Program-made: the position numbers and the translations under genes | Notes under the pieces: generated by a model | What the model was told of the DNA's origin: nothing | Seen by the model: only the letters and a program-made list of their open reading frames with translations | Database searches by the model: none | Source of the DNA: an uncultured Lachnospiraceae bacterium | Lineage (GTDB): Bacteria; Bacillota; Clostridia; Lachnospirales; Lachnospiraceae | Direction of reading: 5' to 3' | Assembly (NCBI GenBank): GCA_947243855.1 | Contig: CAMXIK010000019.1 | Location: 1-64,000, forward strand | Length of the DNA: 64,000 nt | Part shown: positions 24,865-32,822 of the stretch, piece by piece | How the letters are laid out: the number at the start of each line of letters is the position of its first letter | Position numbering within the stretch: position 1 is the first letter of the stretch

Positions 24865-26007
24865 ATGAAAAGATTAGCGGTAAGTATGTTTGTAATAGGA
24901 ATGTTAATATTCCAGACAGCCTGCGGCGGCTCGGATGTGAGAGAAGAAGCGGCAGAAGCAGTCGTGGAAAGTATCGAGAACACAGCCGAGACGGAAACGG
25001 ATATCGGTGAGGAAGCACGAGCGGCCGAAAATGCGGAAACGGAAGAGGTAGATGTTGCAGAACAGCTTCCGATAGAAACCGATACAGGAGCGGAAGCAGA
25101 TACGGAGGATATGATAATGAAGATCACGGCAGGCGAAACAACGTTTACGGCAACGCTCGCAGAAAACTCTTCTGCGGAAGCATTGAAGGAGCTGCTTGCA
25201 GAGGGGCCGCTGACCATTAACATGAGCGATTACGCAAGCATGGAGAAGGTGGGGCCGATCGGAACAAGTCTTCCGAGAAATGATGAGCAGATTGATACGG
25301 GTGCGGGCGACATCATTCTCTATCAGGGAAATTCTCTGGTTATTTACTACGGCACAAATTCTTGGAATTTTACCCGAATCGGTAAAATTCAGGATGTGAC
25401 AAAGGAGGAGCTTTTAGAGGCATTTGGGGATGGTGATGTGACGGTTACCTTTTCGCTGGAATCGGAAACTCCTGTGCAGGAAGAAAACGGTACAAAAGAG
25501 GATGCGGATGAAGAGGCAAAGGCGCTGGTCGTTTATTTTTCGGCTACGGGAAATACAAAGGCAGTTGCGGAGACATTGGCTGGATTACAGGATGCCGATT
25601 TATACGAAATTGTGCCGGGACAGCCTTATACGGACGAGGATCTGAACTACAGAGATCACGACACACGCGCGACGCTCGAGCAGAATGACCCGGACGCCCG
25701 TCCTGCCATACAGGGCAGTATACCGGATTTTGAGCAGTATGAAGTCGTCTATGTAGGTTACCCGATCTGGTGGAGTGATATGCCGCGAATCCTGTATACA
25801 TTTTTTGACACGTACGATTTTAGCGGAAAGACCATCGCGCCGTTTTGTACCAGCGGCGGCAGCGGACTTTCGGGAACGCCGGGGACAATTGCCGAGCTGG
25901 AAGCGGGCGCTGTGGTGCTTGACGGTCTTCATATCAGCGGTTCCTCAGCAGGCAGTGCAGAAAACAGTGTGTCGGAGTGGCTTGGCAGCATTGGGCTTGC
26001 AAAATAG
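24865..26007 (+). CDS. Lipoprotein with cyclophilin-like and flavodoxin domains, 380 aa
   Basis: ATG 24865 places AGGA five bases upstream and begins a lipoprotein signal (lipobox FQTAC). After an acidic linker, residues about 85-205 form a cyclophilin-like domain (TM1367 type: MKITAGETTF... LPRNDEQI... GDIILYQGNSLVIYYG). From about 219 a flavodoxin domain follows (ALVVYFSATGNTKAVAETLA... GYPIWWSDMP... DFSGKTIAPFCTSGGSG). The flavodoxin half is clearly paralogous to that of the SUMF1 fusion two genes earlier. Secreted flavodoxins are uncommon; together with the cytochrome-like protein this points to redox chemistry at the outer face. The partner and substrate are unknown. Confidence 0.8.
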   Translation: MKRLAVSMFVIGMLIFQTACGGSDVREEAAEAVVESIENTAETETDIGEEARAAENAETEEVDVAEQLPIETDTGAEADTEDMIMKITAGETTFTATLAENSSAEALKELLAEGPLTINMSDYASMEKVGPIGTSLPRNDEQIDTGAGDIILYQGNSLVIYYGTNSWNFTRIGKIQDVTKEELLEAFGDGDVTVTFSLESETPVQEENGTKEDADEEAKALVVYFSATGNTKAVAETLAGLQDADLYEIVPGQPYTDEDLNYRDHDTRATLEQNDPDARPAIQGSIPDFEQYEVVYVGYPIWWSDMPRILYTFFDTYDFSGKTIAPFCTSGGSGLSGTPGTIAELEAGAVVLDGLHISGSSAGSAENSVSEWLGSIGLAK

Positions 26008-26017
26008 GAGGAGACAT

Positions 26018-27055
26018 ATGCAGTATACGACATTAGGAAACTCAGATTTGAACGTATCCCGCATTTGTATGGGGTGCATGGGGTTTGGCGATGCGGAAAA
26101 CGGACAGCATTCGTGGACGCTTGACGAGGAGCATTCCCGTGAGATTATCCGGCATGGTTTGGAGCTTGGCGTCAATTTTTTTGATACGGCAATCGGTTAT
26201 CAGAGCGGCACAAGCGAACAGTATGTGGGAAGGGCATTGCGGGATTTTGCGAAACGCGGCGAGGTGGTTGTGGCGACAAAATTCCTGCCCCGCACACAGG
26301 ACGATATTGCGGCGGGAATTACGGGGCAGCAGCATATTGAGCGCATGATAAATAAGAGTCTTGAAAATCTCGGCATGGATTATGTGGATTTATACATTTA
26401 CCACATGTGGGATTATCAGACGCCGCTTTATGATATTATGGAGGGGCTAAATCATATCGTTAAGGCGGGAAAAGCAAGGTATATCGGTATTTCTAACTGC
26501 TTCGCATGGCAGCTTGCAAAGGCGAACGCGCTGGCGGAAAAGGAGGGATTTGCAAAATTTGTCTCCGTTCAGGGGCATTATAACCTGATTTTTCGCGAAG
26601 AGGAGCGGGAGATGGCAAAGCTGTGCGCAGAGGATAACATTGCCATGACGCCTTACAGCGCTCTGGCAGGAGGACGGCTGTCAAAAGCTCCCGGGGAAAC
26701 TTCGAAGCGTTTGGAAGAGGATAGCTATGCGAAAGGCAAGTATGATGCGACTGCGGTTCAGGATGGAGCGATCATCGGGCGTGTCATGGAATTGGCGGAA
26801 GAACACGGCGTATCCATGACGGAAATTTCTCTTGCATGGCTTTTGTCAAAAGTAACGGCTCCGGTGGTTGGGGCGACGAAACTACACCATATGGAAGGGG
26901 CGGCAAAAGCGGTGGACCTTGCGCTTACGGAGGAAGAAACCGCATATTTGGAAGAACCCTATGTTCCCCATGCGCTTGTGGGCGTTATGGCGCAAAATAC
27001 CGCAGCAGCGGTAAAAGAAAAACACGTTTGGTCTACGGGAAATCAAAAAATATAG
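26018..27055 (+). CDS. Aldo/keto reductase, 345 aa
   Basis: This begins MQYTTLGNSDLNVSRICMGCMGFGD, the usual opening of aldo/keto reductases of the YajO/oxidoreductase type. It continues with NFFDTAIGYQSGTSE (D and Y of the tetrad), VVATKF (K) and YIYHMWD (H), followed by the NADP-binding end. GGAGGAG precedes the ATG at 26018. It starts ten bases after the flavodoxin lipoprotein, in the same operon. It is a cytoplasmic NAD(P)H-dependent carbonyl reductase by family; the substrate is not evident. Confidence 0.9.
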   Translation: MQYTTLGNSDLNVSRICMGCMGFGDAENGQHSWTLDEEHSREIIRHGLELGVNFFDTAIGYQSGTSEQYVGRALRDFAKRGEVVVATKFLPRTQDDIAAGITGQQHIERMINKSLENLGMDYVDLYIYHMWDYQTPLYDIMEGLNHIVKAGKARYIGISNCFAWQLAKANALAEKEGFAKFVSVQGHYNLIFREEEREMAKLCAEDNIAMTPYSALAGGRLSKAPGETSKRLEEDSYAKGKYDATAVQDGAIIGRVMELAEEHGVSMTEISLAWLLSKVTAPVVGATKLHHMEGAAKAVDLALTEEETAYLEEPYVPHALVGVMAQNTAAAVKEKHVWSTGNQKI

Positions 27056-27091
27056 AAAAGAAATAAAGGGAAAGATAAGGAGGAAAAAAAG

Positions 27092-27418
27092 ATGGTAAAA
27101 CAGACTGCTGGAAGAGATCAGCTTGGGGAATTTGCCCCGAAATTTGCGCAGTTAAACGACGACGTATTATTTGGAGAGGTATGGAGCAGGGAGGAAAAAC
27201 TTTCGTTAAGAGACCGTTCCCTTGTAACGGTAGTATCGCTGATGGCGCAGGGACTGGTGGATTCTTCCTTCCAGTATCATTTGATGAGCGCAAAAAATAA
27301 CGGAATTACTAAAGAGGAAATTGCCGAAATTTTAACCCACGCGGCATTTTACGCCGGATGGCCGAAAGCATGGGCAGCTTTTAAGATGGCAAAAGAGGTG
27401 TGGACGGAGGAAGGATAA
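27092..27418 (+). CDS. Carboxymuconolactone decarboxylase-like protein, 108 aa
   Basis: The sequence FAPKFAQLNDDVLFGEVWSR, then LSLRDRSLVTVVSLMA, YHLMSAKNNGITKEEIAEIL and HAAFYAGWPKAWAA is the standard carboxymuconolactone decarboxylase/AhpD-family frame. The CxxC pair of peroxidase-active AhpD members is absent, so a peroxidase function is unlikely. In many clostridia such genes follow aldo/keto reductases and flavodoxin genes, as here (36 bases after the reductase). The exact activity is unknown. Confidence 0.88.
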   Translation: MVKQTAGRDQLGEFAPKFAQLNDDVLFGEVWSREEKLSLRDRSLVTVVSLMAQGLVDSSFQYHLMSAKNNGITKEEIAEILTHAAFYAGWPKAWAAFKMAKEVWTEEG

Positions 27419-27518
27419 TGAAAAGAAAGCTTTACGGTAAATTTGCTTGACATAGAGTTTATGGTCAAGTAGGATAAATACAGTGATTGCGTTGCAGAAA
27501 CCTGTGAGGCCTGTGACC

Positions 27519-27550
27519 GGGGGAGAACCTGCGGGGTCTCCTCTTTTTTT
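27519..27550 (+). terminator. Terminator after the redox operon
   Basis: GGGGAGAACC and GGTCTCCTC pair around a short loop (27519-27542), followed by TTTTTTTT. The next gene begins at 27565. Confidence 0.65.
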
Positions 27551-27564
27551 TAAAGGAGGTACGG

Positions 27565-28425
27565 ATGTATTGCCCGTTGACAGCAACGCCCTTTCAAAGA
27601 GACCGTTATTATACGGAGATAGTTCCCTGTAAAGAGCTGCGGCCTTACATTAGATGCTATTGGGGGACGGAAGAGGCGCGTATCCGAGAGCAAAAGAAAC
27701 CTGTGTCAAAGCTTGTAATTCCGGATACCTGTGCAGATATTATTTATAGCATAGATGATACGGCGCATACTGTATCTGGGGGATTCTGCGGCGTAAATGA
27801 TCGTAGCTTTTATGCGATTGCAGGGGAAAATGCCGGGCATGCAACGGCGACGTTTGCCATTCGGTTTTATGCGTGGAGCGCGTATGCATTTGTAGAAGAT
27901 TCCTTAAAATGCACAGTAAACGGACATTATGAAGTGGGGGAAAGATTTGGGTGGCTGGATAAAATGCTCCGTCCGAAATTGTTGGAATTAAAAACCCTGC
28001 GGGAGAAAGCGGCTTTTGCGGAAGAGTTGCTGCTCAAGAAACTGTCATATAGAAGAGAAAACAAGATTATTGACAACGTGATCCCGTATATGATAGCAAC
28101 TAGGGGCGCTTTGGAAATATCCGATTTGGCAAAGGAATTTTTTGTAAGCACAAGGCAGTTAGAGCGTTTATTTCATGATTATATTGGCCTTACGCCAAAG
28201 AAGCTCAGCAATTTAATACGGTATCAGCTTTTGTGGAGGGATATTTTGTGTGAGACAGACTTTGATATTTTGAGCGGCGTCCATAGATACGGATATACGG
28301 ACCAATCACACTTGCTGCGCGAATTTAAGCGGTATCATTCCATGGACATACAAAGCGCGAAAATCTTGGCGTTAAAATATGTCGGAAATATACAAGACAC
28401 TTTACCGCAGCCCATGGTAAAATGA
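27565..28425 (+). CDS. AraC-family regulator, 286 aa
   Basis: The N-terminal ~150 residues form a sensor domain opening YYTEIVPCKELRPYIRCYWG, as in many AraC regulators with an unassigned effector domain. The C-terminal ~100 residues hold two helix-turn-helix units: EISDLAKEFFVSTRQLERLF and the second block near YGYTDQSHLLREFKRYHSM. AAAGGAGG precedes the ATG. It lies immediately after the redox operon terminator and before the VOC-DUF3795 gene, and could regulate either or both. The effector is unknown. Confidence 0.88.
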   Translation: MYCPLTATPFQRDRYYTEIVPCKELRPYIRCYWGTEEARIREQKKPVSKLVIPDTCADIIYSIDDTAHTVSGGFCGVNDRSFYAIAGENAGHATATFAIRFYAWSAYAFVEDSLKCTVNGHYEVGERFGWLDKMLRPKLLELKTLREKAAFAEELLLKKLSYRRENKIIDNVIPYMIATRGALEISDLAKEFFVSTRQLERLFHDYIGLTPKKLSNLIRYQLLWRDILCETDFDILSGVHRYGYTDQSHLLREFKRYHSMDIQSAKILALKYVGNIQDTLPQPMVK

Positions 28426-28463
28426 TTTCAAATTTGCTAAAGAAGGAAAGGAATGAGAAATCG

Positions 28464-29222
28464 ATGAAATATGGGTGTACATTAATTGCGGTGCGCGATA
28501 TGGAAAAGTCACTGCAATTTTATAAGGATTTGTTTGGGCTGGAAGTTGTTTTGGATTTGGGCGAAAATAAGACGCTGACCTGCGGGCTGGGGCTTCAGAA
28601 GGATTTAGACCAGCTAGTAGGCTTTGCGGCGGATACCATGAAGTTCCGTTCCAATACGATGGAATTATATTTTGAGACAGAGGATTTTGATGGATTTATG
28701 AGCCTGTTGGATACATACCCGCAGGTGGAAAGGCTTCACGAACCGAAAACATATCCATGGCTTCAAAGGGGAATCCATATTTTTGATCCGGACGGGCATC
28801 TGATAGAGGTTTCCGAAAGTATGTATTCCGTTGCCTGTAAGCAGTTTGCGGAAGGCAAGGACATTGAAGAAACCTCCGCATTGATTATGCATCCGACAGA
28901 TTTGGTTGGGTCATGGTATGAACAATATCAGGCGGACAGACAGGCGCTTATCAGCGTATGCGGTACGGATTGCAGCGCGTGTTACTGCTTTGGGCAAATG
29001 TGTAACGGCTGCAATACCAGCGAGGGAAAGGTTTTTCATGTGCCGGAAGGCAAAGCCTGCCCGATTTACGACTGTGTGAGTAACACCAAAAGTATGCACA
29101 ACTGTGGAGAGTGCAGCGAGGTGCCGTGCAAAATATGGCTTGCGACCAGAGATCCTAAATTTTCCGACGAGGAATTTAAGGAAAATGTGGAAATGAGAGT
29201 GCAGGCGCTGCGGAAGGAGTAG
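28464..29222 (+). CDS. VOC-domain and DUF3795 fusion protein, 252 aa
   Basis: Residues 1-125 form a glyoxalase/VOC domain (MEKSLQFYKDLFGLEVVLDLG... IHIFDPDGHLIEVSE). Residues about 165-252 form a cysteine-rich DUF3795 domain (CGTDCSACYCFG, CNGCN, CPIYDC, NCGECSEVPC) with at least twelve cysteines, likely to bind a metal or an iron-sulfur cluster. Both domains occur alone in many clostridia; the fusion is less usual. It follows the AraC gene closely and overlaps nothing. The role is unknown; a metal-dependent lyase, isomerase or resistance function is possible. Confidence 0.8.
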   Translation: MKYGCTLIAVRDMEKSLQFYKDLFGLEVVLDLGENKTLTCGLGLQKDLDQLVGFAADTMKFRSNTMELYFETEDFDGFMSLLDTYPQVERLHEPKTYPWLQRGIHIFDPDGHLIEVSESMYSVACKQFAEGKDIEETSALIMHPTDLVGSWYEQYQADRQALISVCGTDCSACYCFGQMCNGCNTSEGKVFHVPEGKACPIYDCVSNTKSMHNCGECSEVPCKIWLATRDPKFSDEEFKENVEMRVQALRKE

Positions 29223-29230
29223 AGGTGACT

Positions 29231-29548
29231 ATGTCTGGGAATAAAGAACTTGCAGAGTATATTATGGATCAATTGTCCGATTTGGGGGATATCCGAAATA
29301 TTCCTATGATGGGAGGATATATTTTTTATTACAGAGAGCGGATATTTGGCGGAATTTATGGCAACGGTTTTCTTGTAAAAATAACGGAGGCAAGTAAAAA
29401 GCATATGCCGGACAGTGTGCCGGAGCCGCCATACGAAGGGGCGAAACCGATGCTTCCGGTAACGATTCTGGAAGATCGGGAGGCGCTGCAGGCGATGGTG
29501 GAGGAAATGTATCCGGAACTGCCGGAGAGGAAACCGAAAAAGAAATAA
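29231..29548 (+). CDS. TfoX/Sxy N-terminal domain protein, 105 aa
   Basis: The sequence ELAEYIMDQLSDLGDIRNIPMMGGYIFYYRERIFGGIYGNGFLVKIT is the TfoX N-terminal domain, found in E. coli Sxy/TfoX where it promotes competence gene expression. In Firmicutes single-domain versions are common with no proven link to competence. AGAGGTG precedes the ATG at 29231, nine bases after the VOC-DUF3795 stop; an in-frame GTG at 29225 is part of the ribosome site. A terminator follows. Confidence 0.85.
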   Translation: MSGNKELAEYIMDQLSDLGDIRNIPMMGGYIFYYRERIFGGIYGNGFLVKITEASKKHMPDSVPEPPYEGAKPMLPVTILEDREALQAMVEEMYPELPERKPKKK

Positions 29549-29561
29549 GAGAATGCAAGGT

Positions 29562-29592
29562 GGAAGTGCGGTATGCACTTCCATTTGTATTT
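29562..29592 (+). terminator. Terminator after the TfoX-like gene
   Basis: GGAAGTGC (29562-29569) pairs with GCACTTCC (29575-29582) over a five-base loop, then ATTTGTATTT. Confidence 0.7.
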
Positions 29593-29619
29593 GAGGGCTA
29601 TAATAAATCGTGTTATAAT
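29591..29619 (+). promoter_or_regulatory. Promoter for the TPR/Fic genes
   Basis: TTGAGG (29591-29596) and TATAAT (29614-29619) are 17 bases apart, 42 bases before the TPR start codon. Confidence 0.7.
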
Positions 29620-29660
29620 ACAGTATAAACCAAACCAGTAGAAGAAGGCAAAGGAGAAAA

Positions 29661-30452
29661 ATGAGTCGGGAAACAGAAAAAGTTGTCAGAGAAAATAAAA
29701 AGGCGGATGCATATGATTATCTTAAAATGGCTGAAAATGCTGTTACGGTTGAGGAAACAATAAAGTATGCAAAGAAGGCTTTGAAGATGGACCCCTATTG
29801 TCTGGATGCGGAATATTTAATTGCGCAGTCTGAGGCGGAGAGTATAGATGTTCTTGTGACAAAAATGGAAAAAATAATCCGCAAGGGAGAAAAACAATTA
29901 GAGGAAAGAGGAATCAGCATGGAGGAGGACGCCGGAAGCTTTTATGGGCTTTGGGAGACAAGACCTTACATGCGTATACGAAAGGGTTATTTAGAACTAT
30001 TATTAGAAATGGGAAGATTTTGTATGGCGATAAGCGAAGCGGAAGAACTACTGCGTTTATCTGAAAATGATAATCTGGGAGTACGATATTCCTTAATGGC
30101 GCTTTATTGTTACTTTGAAGACGAAAAGAATGCACTGGATCTTCTTGGCAGATATAAAGAGGAGAGTTCTTTTATGCTGCTTCCGCTGATTGCATTATAT
30201 TATAAGATGGGGAATGTCAAGAAGATGCGAAAATACATTAAAAAATTGCAAAGCAGTAATTCGGATGTGCAGAGTGCTATAGAGATGTTAATGGATGCCG
30301 ATCAGGAGGAAACTCTCATTGACATTGCAAATTCGGAAATGTACAGCCCTTTTTCCGAGGAAGAATTTATTCTTGCTTTTACTGAGGGATCTTATTTGTA
30401 TATGTCGATGAGATATTTTCTTGCAAGGCTTTATGAAGAAGTTGTTTTATAA
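29661..30452 (+). CDS. Tetratricopeptide-repeat-like protein, 263 aa
   Basis: This is an all-helical acidic/basic protein with TPR-like units such as AVTVEETIKYAKKALKMDPYCLDAEYLIA and MAISEAEELLRLSENDNLGVRYSLMALYCYF, matching the A-G-Y-A-F-A-P spacing loosely. TPR proteins are scaffolds for protein binding; no enzymatic part is visible. It has its own promoter and lies 34 bases before the Fic gene. It is noticeably A+T-richer than the genes on either side of the pair. It may serve as the Fic partner or target, but that is only a guess from position. Confidence 0.6.
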   Translation: MSRETEKVVRENKKADAYDYLKMAENAVTVEETIKYAKKALKMDPYCLDAEYLIAQSEAESIDVLVTKMEKIIRKGEKQLEERGISMEEDAGSFYGLWETRPYMRIRKGYLELLLEMGRFCMAISEAEELLRLSENDNLGVRYSLMALYCYFEDEKNALDLLGRYKEESSFMLLPLIALYYKMGNVKKMRKYIKKLQSSNSDVQSAIEMLMDADQEETLIDIANSEMYSPFSEEEFILAFTEGSYLYMSMRYFLARLYEEVVL

Positions 30453-30486
30453 AAGGTTGATAAAATAGGTTTGGTGAAGGTGAGGT

Positions 30487-31248
30487 GTGGTTTTGGATTT
30501 ATCGAGAGTATTAGAAAAACAAAAAAAATACGAGGAGACAAAAGGCGATATTCCGGAAGCAACCATGACATCTTTGGAAAAATCTTTTGAAGTGGAGTAT
30601 ACCCATAATTCCACAGCGATTGAAGGAAATACATTAAGTTTAATGGAAACAAAAGTTGTGCTGGAAGATGGTATCGCAATCGGGGGGAAGTCCCTTCGGG
30701 AAATTTATGAGGTGGTTAATCATAAGAAAGCATACCGGTATGCGAAGGAGTGTATACAAAAAGGAATTGAGTTAGGGGAAACAATTGTGAAGGATATTCA
30801 TGCGTTGCTTATGGAAAATATTCTGATCGGTGGGATATACCGAAGAGAAGAGGTTTTTATCAGCGGCGCAAGTCATACGCCTCCGGCAGGAAATGAGCTG
30901 TATGCTCAGATTAAGAATTTTTATTATGAGCTTGCACAAAAAAAAGATTTAAACGGCATTGAATTAGCGGCATGGACACATGCGGAATTTGTGCGTATAC
31001 ATCCATTTTTGGACGGAAATGGAAGAACGTCAAGACTACTTGCAAATTATCAGTTAATGGATAATGGGTTTTTGCCTGTTTCTATTGCAAAAGAGGATAG
31101 ATTGGCATATTATCAGGCGCTTGATCGGTATGCGGCACATGGTGAGTTAGAAGATTTTCTTTCTATGATAGCGGATTTGGAGGAAAAACAATTAGATAAA
31201 TATTTGGAGCGGGAGTCGGGAAACAACAGAGGAGGAAAAGGGAAATAA
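30487..31248 (+). CDS. Fic-domain protein (AMP transferase type), 253 aa
   Basis: The start is GTG 30487, six bases after GAAGG. The active motif HPFLDGNGRTSR begins at H172 and is complete. The N-terminal helix carries the inhibitory motif S42-x-x-x-E46-G47 (STAIEG), making it a class II Fic enzyme that holds itself in check. Such enzymes transfer AMP (or another nucleotide) to target proteins. The C-terminal ~40 residues are helical. It is preceded by the TPR gene and followed by a strong terminator. The target is unknown. Confidence 0.9.
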   Translation: MVLDLSRVLEKQKKYEETKGDIPEATMTSLEKSFEVEYTHNSTAIEGNTLSLMETKVVLEDGIAIGGKSLREIYEVVNHKKAYRYAKECIQKGIELGETIVKDIHALLMENILIGGIYRREEVFISGASHTPPAGNELYAQIKNFYYELAQKKDLNGIELAAWTHAEFVRIHPFLDGNGRTSRLLANYQLMDNGFLPVSIAKEDRLAYYQALDRYAAHGELEDFLSMIADLEEKQLDKYLERESGNNRGGKGK

Positions 31249-31271
31249 ATAAGAGCTGAAGAATCAATTTT

Positions 31272-31308
31272 CACCCAGTTTACATTCGTGTAAACCGGGT
31301 GTTTTTTT
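31272..31308 (+). terminator. Strong terminator after the Fic gene
   Basis: CACCCAGTTTACA (31272-31284) pairs with TGTAAACCGGGTG (31289-31301) apart from one mismatched pair, closed by a TTCG loop, then seven T. Confidence 0.9.
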
Positions 31309-31353
31309 ATATTGCATAGCATTCCTAAAAATTATGGAATGCTATGCAATATA
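31308..31353. repeat. Perfect 18-bp inverted repeat before the MATE gene
   Basis: TATTGCATAGCATTCC-type arms at 31308-31325 and 31336-31353 are exact complements around a ten-base loop (TAAAAATTAT). No T run follows, so it is not a plain terminator. It lies 75 bases before the MATE start codon and directly after the Fic terminator. Confidence 0.85.
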
Positions 31354-31427
31354 GGTATTTGCTATTCAGTCGAGTTATTCATAAAATAAAGAAAACAGGA
31401 AAAATACGTCGGAAAGGAAGAGGCAGC

Positions 31428-32822
31428 ATGGCCGATCAGATACAGAAAGAAAATAATATGGGAAGTCAGAAAATGAGCAGACTGCTTCTAGTTACAGGCA
31501 TACCGCTGATGCTGAGTTTGTTTATCAATTCCATGTATAATTTTGTGGACTCCATGTTTATATCGCGCGTTTCTGAGGACGCGCTGACAGCGCTTTCCTT
31601 GGCGGCGCCAGTGCAGATGCTGGTATCCGCTTTAGGACTTGGCAACGCGGTCGGGCTGAATGCGGTTATTTCCAAAGCATTGGGGAAAAAGTCTCCGGAG
31701 GAGGTCCGCAGGGCGGCGGATGCGTCTATCTTCATTGCCCTGTGTTCATGGGTGATGATCGCGGTCATGTGTTTCCTGTTCGTAGACGTTTACTTTACAT
31801 GGCAGTCTGGCGGAAATGAAATCATTGCAGAGTACGGAAGGCAGTATTTGACAGTGTGTATGCTGTTTTCCTTTGGACAGATGGGACAGTGGGTATTTGA
31901 CCGTTTTGTCATTGCAAGCGGACGATCGGGACTGTTTTTGTTTACGCTGTCGGCGGCGTCCATTACCAATTTGATTCTTGATCCAGTTTTTATCTTCGGA
32001 TGGTTTGGACTGCCGAGATTAGAGACGCTGGGCGCGGCGATTGCTACAGTGATCGGTCAGATTGTGGGGATGGCAGCGGGCATTTTGATTAACCGCCGGT
32101 GGAACAAAGAGATTCCTTTTGGATTTACGGTTCGCCCGGATATGCGAAGTGTGGCGACAATCTTAAAAGTTGGGATTCCTTCCACGTTGGTACAGATATT
32201 GACCTCTTTTGTAGGGATACTGTTAAATTCTGTTTTATTAGCTTTTTCTACTACCGCTGTGGCGGTATATGGAATCTGTACCCGCATTTACGGAACCTGT
32301 ACGGTGGGTACGCATGGAATTAATAATGGGCTGATTCCCGTGGTTGCCTATAATTATGGGGCGGCGGACAGAAAAAGGATTCGCGATGCGGTCAAGTGGG
32401 CGGTTGTGTATGGCGCTTTGTTATATGTTCCGTTTTTTGCTGCTTTGGAGATAGCTCCTGCATCAATACTCCGAATTTTTGACGCCTCTCCCTATATGCT
32501 TGAGATTGGAATTCCAGCGCTGCGGATTATGGCTTTGTCATGGTTTTTGGCTGTACCGGGACTTGTGGTGGCGGCGGGGCTGCAGGGACTTTCGATGGGA
32601 ATGGCCAGTATGATCGTTACGGTGACGAGACAGGCGGTTCTGCCATTGGCGTTTGCGGTGATTCTGCAAAATTTTGGGAATCTGGATCTGATTTGGACTG
32701 CTTTTATTCTAGCGGAGCTGGCTGGCATTCCGCTGTCGCTGTTTGTTTGGAAGAAAGGATTTTTACAAATAGAAGGAGGTAAGGAAAATGAAAAGAACTA
32801 TGATTACCGGGAAGCAATTTGA
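31428..32822 (+). CDS. MATE-family efflux transporter, 464 aa
   Basis: Twelve membrane helices are apparent. The N-terminal block ... IPLMLSLFINSMYNFVDSMFISRVSEDALTALSLAAPVQML is the MatE signature; a second half begins near VGIPSTLVQILTSFVGILLN. The protein would export drugs or organic cations in exchange for Na+ or H+. ATG 31428 follows GGAAAGGAAGAGG; an upstream frame beginning inside the inverted repeat is ignored. The 3' end overlaps the DUF3737 gene by 35 bases, so they are co-transcribed. The DUF3737/LysR neighbourhood is often seen beside MATE genes in clostridia. Confidence 0.92.
   Translation: MADQIQKENNMGSQKMSRLLLVTGIPLMLSLFINSMYNFVDSMFISRVSEDALTALSLAAPVQMLVSALGLGNAVGLNAVISKALGKKSPEEVRRAADASIFIALCSWVMIAVMCFLFVDVYFTWQSGGNEIIAEYGRQYLTVCMLFSFGQMGQWVFDRFVIASGRSGLFLFTLSAASITNLILDPVFIFGWFGLPRLETLGAAIATVIGQIVGMAAGILINRRWNKEIPFGFTVRPDMRSVATILKVGIPSTLVQILTSFVGILLNSVLLAFSTTAVAVYGICTRIYGTCTVGTHGINNGLIPVVAYNYGAADRKRIRDAVKWAVVYGALLYVPFFAALEIAPASILRIFDASPYMLEIGIPALRIMALSWFLAVPGLVVAAGLQGLSMGMASMIVTVTRQAVLPLAFAVILQNFGNLDLIWTAFILAELAGIPLSLFVWKKGFLQIEGGKENEKNYDYREAI

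Noticed and set aside
27092-27418. AhpD-like peroxidase
   Set aside because: The CxxC pair is absent.
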